Assembly (NCBI GenBank): GCA_016716715.1
Contig: JADJVE010000004.1
Span: 1 to 64,000, forward strand
Reading direction: 5' to 3'
Source: Acidobacteriota bacterium
Lineage (GTDB): Bacteria > Acidobacteriota > Thermoanaerobaculia > UBA5066
Length of the DNA: 64,000 nucleotides
The translations under genes and the position numbers were made by a program. Below, in pieces: positions 60,549-64,000 of the stretch. The notes under the pieces are model-generated. The model saw only the letters and a program-made list of their open reading frames with translations, ran no database searches and was not told the DNA's origin. Each line of letters begins with the position of its first letter. The stretch's first letter is position 1.

Positions 60549-60764
60549 ATGAACAGCGCCGAACCGGAACGCGGCGGGCCCGTCGGCCTCGGGTGCGGCC
60601 TCTTGCTCGGACTCGCCGTGGGCGCGGCGTGGGTCGTCCTCGACGGATTCCCCCCGTGGACCTTCGTCGTCCCGGCCGTGGCCCTCGCGGCGGTCGCGTA
60701 CTTCTACGGCGACCGTTTCTGGGAGTGGCTCGCCGAGCACGGCTGGAAGCTGCCCTGGTTCTAG
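60549..60764 (+). CDS. Small membrane protein
   Basis: 71 aa with two close hydrophobic segments (GLGCGLLLGLAVGAAWVVL and WTFVVPAVALAAVAYFYG) and a Trp-rich C-terminus (FWEWLAEHGWKLPWF). Likely an inner-membrane hairpin. No family recognised. Starts 13 nt after the TonB receptor stop, so may be part of the same transcript. Confidence 0.6.
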   Translation: MNSAEPERGGPVGLGCGLLLGLAVGAAWVVLDGFPPWTFVVPAVALAAVAYFYGDRFWEWLAEHGWKLPWF

Positions 60765-60828
60765 GCCGCCGCGCGCACGCCAGCCGGGCCTCGTGAACCT
60801 TTTCCCGCTCCTCCCGTTTGACAACGGC

Positions 60829-62169
60829 ATGAGCGTCCGACCTCTCCGTGCCGCCCTCGCCCTCTGCCTTGCTCTCCCCGCCCTCTCGACGCTCGCCGGG
60901 GACTTTGGCGGCGTCGAGCAGGCCCTCCGATCGGAGATGGAGGCGAAGCGGATCCGCGGAGCCGCCGTCGCGGTCGTGCACGGCGACGCCGTCGTCTTCG
61001 AAACGGGCCTCGGCGATTCCGACCCGCAGAATCTCCATCCCGTCACCGCGGGGACGTTCTTCCGCATTGGTTCCACGACGAAGGTGTTCGTCGCGACGGC
61101 GGCCCTCCTCCTCGCGCACGACGGGCGTCTCGATCTCGACAGGCCGGTGTCCGAATACGTCTCCGGCCTCGCCCCGAAGGTCGGGCGCCTCACGACGAAC
61201 CAGCTCCTGACCCACACGGCGGGCCTCTTCGACGACGCGCCCATGGAGGGCGCCGGGGACGACGGCGCTCTCGGGCGTGAAGTGCGGACGTGGACCGACG
61301 AAAGGGTCTTCCTCCCGCCCGGCCGATTCCTCTCCTACTCGAACCCCGGCTACTGGCTCGTCGGGCACGTGATCGAGACCGTCGCAAAAGAGCCGTTTGC
61401 CGATGCGATGGAGCGCCTCGTCCTCAGGCCTCTCGGCATGGCGCACTCGACGTTCCGCCCGGAGGCCGCGGCCCGTCTCCCCCTCGCGTCGCCGTTCGAC
61501 GGCCGCCGCCGGGAGATCGTGCCTGCTCCCAATCACGCAGGCACTCTGCCCTCCGGATCGCTCTATTCGAGCGCGCGGGAGATGGCGCGCCTGCCGATCG
61601 CCCTCATGAACGGCGGCCGCCTCGACGGCCGCCAGGTCCTCCCCGCGGACGTCGTCACCGCCCTTCTCACGTCCCGCGTCGACGTGCCCGAAAGGCCCGG
61701 AGGCCGCTACGGTTACGGCCTCCTCTTCGAAACGCGGCGGGGCGCCCGCCACGTCTTTCACACCGGAGGCCGGGCGGGCTACGGCTCGATCCTCCGAATG
61801 GTCCCGGACGAGAAGTTCGCCGTGGTCGTCCTCGCGAATCGGACGTCAGCCGTGATGGGCCGGACCGCCGACGCCGCGACCGCCGCGTTCGTCGCGCAGG
61901 GTCCCGCGGCGCCGCAGGCGACCTCGAAGCCGTTCCGGAACGACGCCGCGCCCTTCGAAGGGACGTTCGAGTGCCCCATGCCGTTGAAAGTGGAGCTCTA
62001 CACCCGGGGCGTTCTGCACCTCAAGCGGGGCTTCATGCGGGCACCCCTCAATCGGCGGTCGGACGGCCTCTTCACCGATTCCGTGCTCGTCCTCGCCGTC
62101 ACGCGCGGGCCGGACGGGCGCGTGGACTACCTCCACACCGAGCTTCACACGCTCGCGCGCAGGAACTGA
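60829..62169 (+). CDS. Secreted serine hydrolase of the class C beta-lactamase fold
   Basis: 446 aa. Signal peptide (ALALCLALPALSTLAG). Catalytic SxxK at S82-TT-K85 (RIGSTTKVFV), the YxN motif YSNPGYW near 169, and HTGG near 311. The final domain (about 370-446) is an added beta-rich tail. Such proteins are D-Ala-D-Ala peptidases, esterases or lipases more often than true beta-lactamases. ATG 60829 gives the signal peptide at once; GTG 60793 is an in-frame alternative. Convergent with the S9 peptidase gene. Confidence 0.9.
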   Translation: MSVRPLRAALALCLALPALSTLAGDFGGVEQALRSEMEAKRIRGAAVAVVHGDAVVFETGLGDSDPQNLHPVTAGTFFRIGSTTKVFVATAALLLAHDGRLDLDRPVSEYVSGLAPKVGRLTTNQLLTHTAGLFDDAPMEGAGDDGALGREVRTWTDERVFLPPGRFLSYSNPGYWLVGHVIETVAKEPFADAMERLVLRPLGMAHSTFRPEAAARLPLASPFDGRRREIVPAPNHAGTLPSGSLYSSAREMARLPIALMNGGRLDGRQVLPADVVTALLTSRVDVPERPGGRYGYGLLFETRRGARHVFHTGGRAGYGSILRMVPDEKFAVVVLANRTSAVMGRTADAATAAFVAQGPAAPQATSKPFRNDAAPFEGTFECPMPLKVELYTRGVLHLKRGFMRAPLNRRSDGLFTDSVLVLAVTRGPDGRVDYLHTELHTLARRN

Positions 62170-62193
62170 GGCCGTATCGCCGGAATCGCAGGC

Positions 62194-64000
62194 CTATTTC
62201 AGCCGCGGCGCCAGCCAGTCGACCCACCGGCGGAAGACTTCCCGGGTGCGCACGGGGTCGCCCGGGAAATGGCCCTCGACCGGGATCGCGACGAACGACG
62301 TCTCGACGCCGGCTTCCTTCAGCGCCCGGAAGAGCTTGAACGCCTGCGTGTACGGGACGCGGAAGTCGCCGGTGTCCGAAAGGATGAGCGTCGGCGTCTT
62401 CGCCCGCGTCGCGTACGTGATCGGCGACTGCGCGCGGTAGAGCGCGTCGCCTCCGGCCGAGAACGGCGTCGCATTCCCCTTCATCGCGTACCGCATCTGG
62501 ACGTTGAAGTCCGCGAAGGAGTACTGGTCCGCGAGGTCCGTCACGGGGGCGCCCGCGACCGCCGCCTTCCAGCGCGTGTCGTGTCCGATGAGCCAGCTCG
62601 TCATGTACCCGCCGTAGGACCACCCCGACACCGCGATGCGCGCCGGGTCGACGAAGCCCTTCTTCACGAGGGCGTCGACGCCCGCGAGAACGTCCCGGCC
62701 GGGGCCGTCGCCCGCGTCGTTGAAGATCGCGCGCTGGTAGGCGTTCCCGCGGTTGTCGCTCCCGCGGTAGTTGGGCATGAACACCGCCCAGCCCTGCGCG
62801 GCGAACAGATGGGCCGGGGCCGGGAACGCGCGCGTCGACGCGGCCTGCGGACCGCCGTGGATGTAGAGGACGAGCGGGACCTTCGCGCCCGGCGCGAGGC
62901 CCGGCGGCAGGACGACGACGCCGTCCTCCTCGAAGCCGTCCGGCCCCTTCCACGTGAACGTCTCGACCTTTCCGAGGTCGCGGCCGGCGATCTCGGCGTT
63001 CAGGTCGGTGAGGCGCTTCGGCGCGGACGCGGCCGACGCCATCCACCACAGCTCCCCGGGGCGCCCGGGCTCGCTCCCGACGAACGCGATCGAGCCGTTC
63101 GGGCCGACGGACGGGTCGACGAAGAACGACCATGCGGGATTGACGTCGCCGAGCTCGAGCCTCTTCGCGGGGCCGTCCAGCGGCGCCAGCCAGAGCGAGA
63201 TGTGCGTCCCGTCGTTGCCCCCGACGATCAGGGCCTTCCCGTCGGGCGTCCAGACGGACGCGTAGAGGCACCGGTCTATCGGCTTCGTGAGGTTTACTCC
63301 CTCGCCGCCGGCCGCCGACGTCACGTGAATGTCGTTCACGTTGTTCGGGTCGCGGTCGCGCGGGCACCAGTACGAGACCCTCGACCCGTCGGGCGAGAAG
63401 ACCGGGAACCCCTCGAAGTGCGTCTTGCCCGTCAGCGCGCGGATCGCGCCGGACTCGACGTCGAGGATCCGGACCGTGGCGGCGTCGTTGTCGCCCGAGT
63501 GCGGCGTCTCGACGCGGACGAACGCGAGGGACTTCCCGTCCGGCGACCACGACAGGGGCGAGGACGGCGGGCTGGGAGGAAGAGCCGCGGGCAGGCTCCA
63601 CGCGCCCGACGTCAGCCGCTTCGCCTCGCCGCCCTCGGCCGGAACGAGCCAGACGTGCACCGGCATCGGCGGCTCGGACACGTAGAGGCTGTCGCTGCCG
63701 ACCTCGAACAGGTCGTTGCCCTTCTCGATCTCGGCCTTGTTCGGCCGCTCGTCCTCGGCGGCGAAGGCGAACGCCTTGCCGTCGGGCCGCCACGCGAAGT
63801 GCTGGACGCCCGCCGGCGCGCTCGTCACCTTCCGGGCCTCGCCGCCCGCCATCGGCAGGACGAAGACCTGCGGCTTCGCGTCCTTCCCCGCCCCGTCGGC
63901 CGCGAGGAACGCGAGGCGGTCGCCGGACGGCGACCAGCGCGGGTGGGAGACGCCCTTGCGGTCGTGCGTGAGGGCGCGCATCGCGCCCGTCGCGGCGTCC
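62194..64000 (-). CDS. S9 family prolyl-oligopeptidase/dipeptidyl peptidase, partial
   Basis: 602 codons visible; the N-terminus is beyond the window end because the frame is open to the edge (DAATGAMRALTHDRKG). Beta-propeller repeats fill the first half (HPRWSPSGDRLAFLA, PLSWSPDGKSLAFV, PVFSPDGSRVSYW). The alpha/beta-hydrolase domain follows: YIHGGP oxyanion region, GWSYGGYM with the catalytic Ser, SDTGDFRVPYTQ (Asp) and EGHFPGD (His). All triad residues are intact. Cleaves short peptides; probably exported. Signal sequence not visible. Confidence 0.95.
   Translation of the reverse strand, partial: DAATGAMRALTHDRKGVSHPRWSPSGDRLAFLAADGAGKDAKPQVFVLPMAGGEARKVTSAPAGVQHFAWRPDGKAFAFAAEDERPNKAEIEKGNDLFEVGSDSLYVSEPPMPVHVWLVPAEGGEAKRLTSGAWSLPAALPPSPPSSPLSWSPDGKSLAFVRVETPHSGDNDAATVRILDVESGAIRALTGKTHFEGFPVFSPDGSRVSYWCPRDRDPNNVNDIHVTSAAGGEGVNLTKPIDRCLYASVWTPDGKALIVGGNDGTHISLWLAPLDGPAKRLELGDVNPAWSFFVDPSVGPNGSIAFVGSEPGRPGELWWMASAASAPKRLTDLNAEIAGRDLGKVETFTWKGPDGFEEDGVVVLPPGLAPGAKVPLVLYIHGGPQAASTRAFPAPAHLFAAQGWAVFMPNYRGSDNRGNAYQRAIFNDAGDGPGRDVLAGVDALVKKGFVDPARIAVSGWSYGGYMTSWLIGHDTRWKAAVAGAPVTDLADQYSFADFNVQMRYAMKGNATPFSAGGDALYRAQSPITYATRAKTPTLILSDTGDFRVPYTQAFKLFRALKEAGVETSFVAIPVEGHFPGDPVRTREVFRRWVDWLAPRLK

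Noticed and set aside
60829..62169. True antibiotic-resistance beta-lactamase
   Set aside because: SxxK, YxN and HTGG are shared by many serine hydrolases and peptidases of this fold; the extra C-terminal domain and context point away from a dedicated beta-lactamase.

Overview
The window is a GC-rich (high sixties by eye), gene-dense bacterial chromosome segment with about 61 protein-coding genes and no rRNA, tRNA, transposase or CRISPR array. The gene mix is a zinc-ribbon/kinase/TPR sensor, pyruvate:ferredoxin oxidoreductase, CstA, secreted M28 and S9 peptidases, an acyl-CoA-binding protein, a TonB receptor and a 15-nt-repeat surface protein. This suggests a Gram-negative, peptide-using heterotroph, most likely in Acidobacteriota; that placement is inference because no phylogenetic marker is present.

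Layout. 1-7.0 kb: a NYN/LOTUS-type protein diverges from ygfZ, followed by an EamA transporter and a 1268-aa secreted repeat protein. 7-14.3 kb (minus): a kinase-TPR protein, an EAL-domain response regulator, and a tightly overlapping operon (unknown ORF, 6-pyruvoyl-tetrahydropterin synthase-like, surE, pcm, acylphosphatase). 14.3-14.56 kb: a gene-free interval with a promoter, many potential hairpins and a terminator on the plus strand, a candidate small RNA. 14.5-19.2 kb: nifJ plus its dihydroorotate-dehydrogenase-like partner. 19.3-25.4 kb: small membrane/unknown genes, a TMTC-like TPR protein, a peroxiredoxin, DinB, an M28 peptidase and a hemerythrin. 25.5-30.5 kb: amtB, acyl-CoA-binding protein, a frame-disrupted thiolase, cstA.

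31.7-36.1 kb holds the least familiar block: two tandem paralogous proteins of about 90 aa, two divergent Get3/ArsA-type ATPases in a row, then small exported proteins. 36.2-41.2 kb is a nitrogen module: a NifA-like sigma54 activator, a -24/-12 promoter, amtB, a GlnK lacking the uridylylated tyrosine, and a beta-barrel porin. 41.2-52.9 kb is housekeeping and secreted genes (panE, a ScyD-like propeller, cystathionine beta-synthase, a MoeZ-like protein, a CPBP protease, SDR, a secreted MurI-like protein, NmrA, a duplicated cytochrome c). 52.9-56.4 kb is an ArsR-controlled operon (ArsR, three fused SRPBCC domains, VOC, DoxX, VOC) carrying six apparent single-base indels. 56.4-64 kb has an ECF42-like sigma factor with its DGPF partner, a TonB receptor, a serine hydrolase and an S9 peptidase cut by the window end.

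Two regulatory themes emerge. First, nifJ, amtB, cstA and the small-protein/ATPase cluster share an upstream element (TTTGCATC-like box, then CTAG/CTAA 29-30 nt later), so carbon and nitrogen starvation or redox control may link them. Second, several start codons sit only 6-10 nt after a -10 box, which points to leaderless transcripts.
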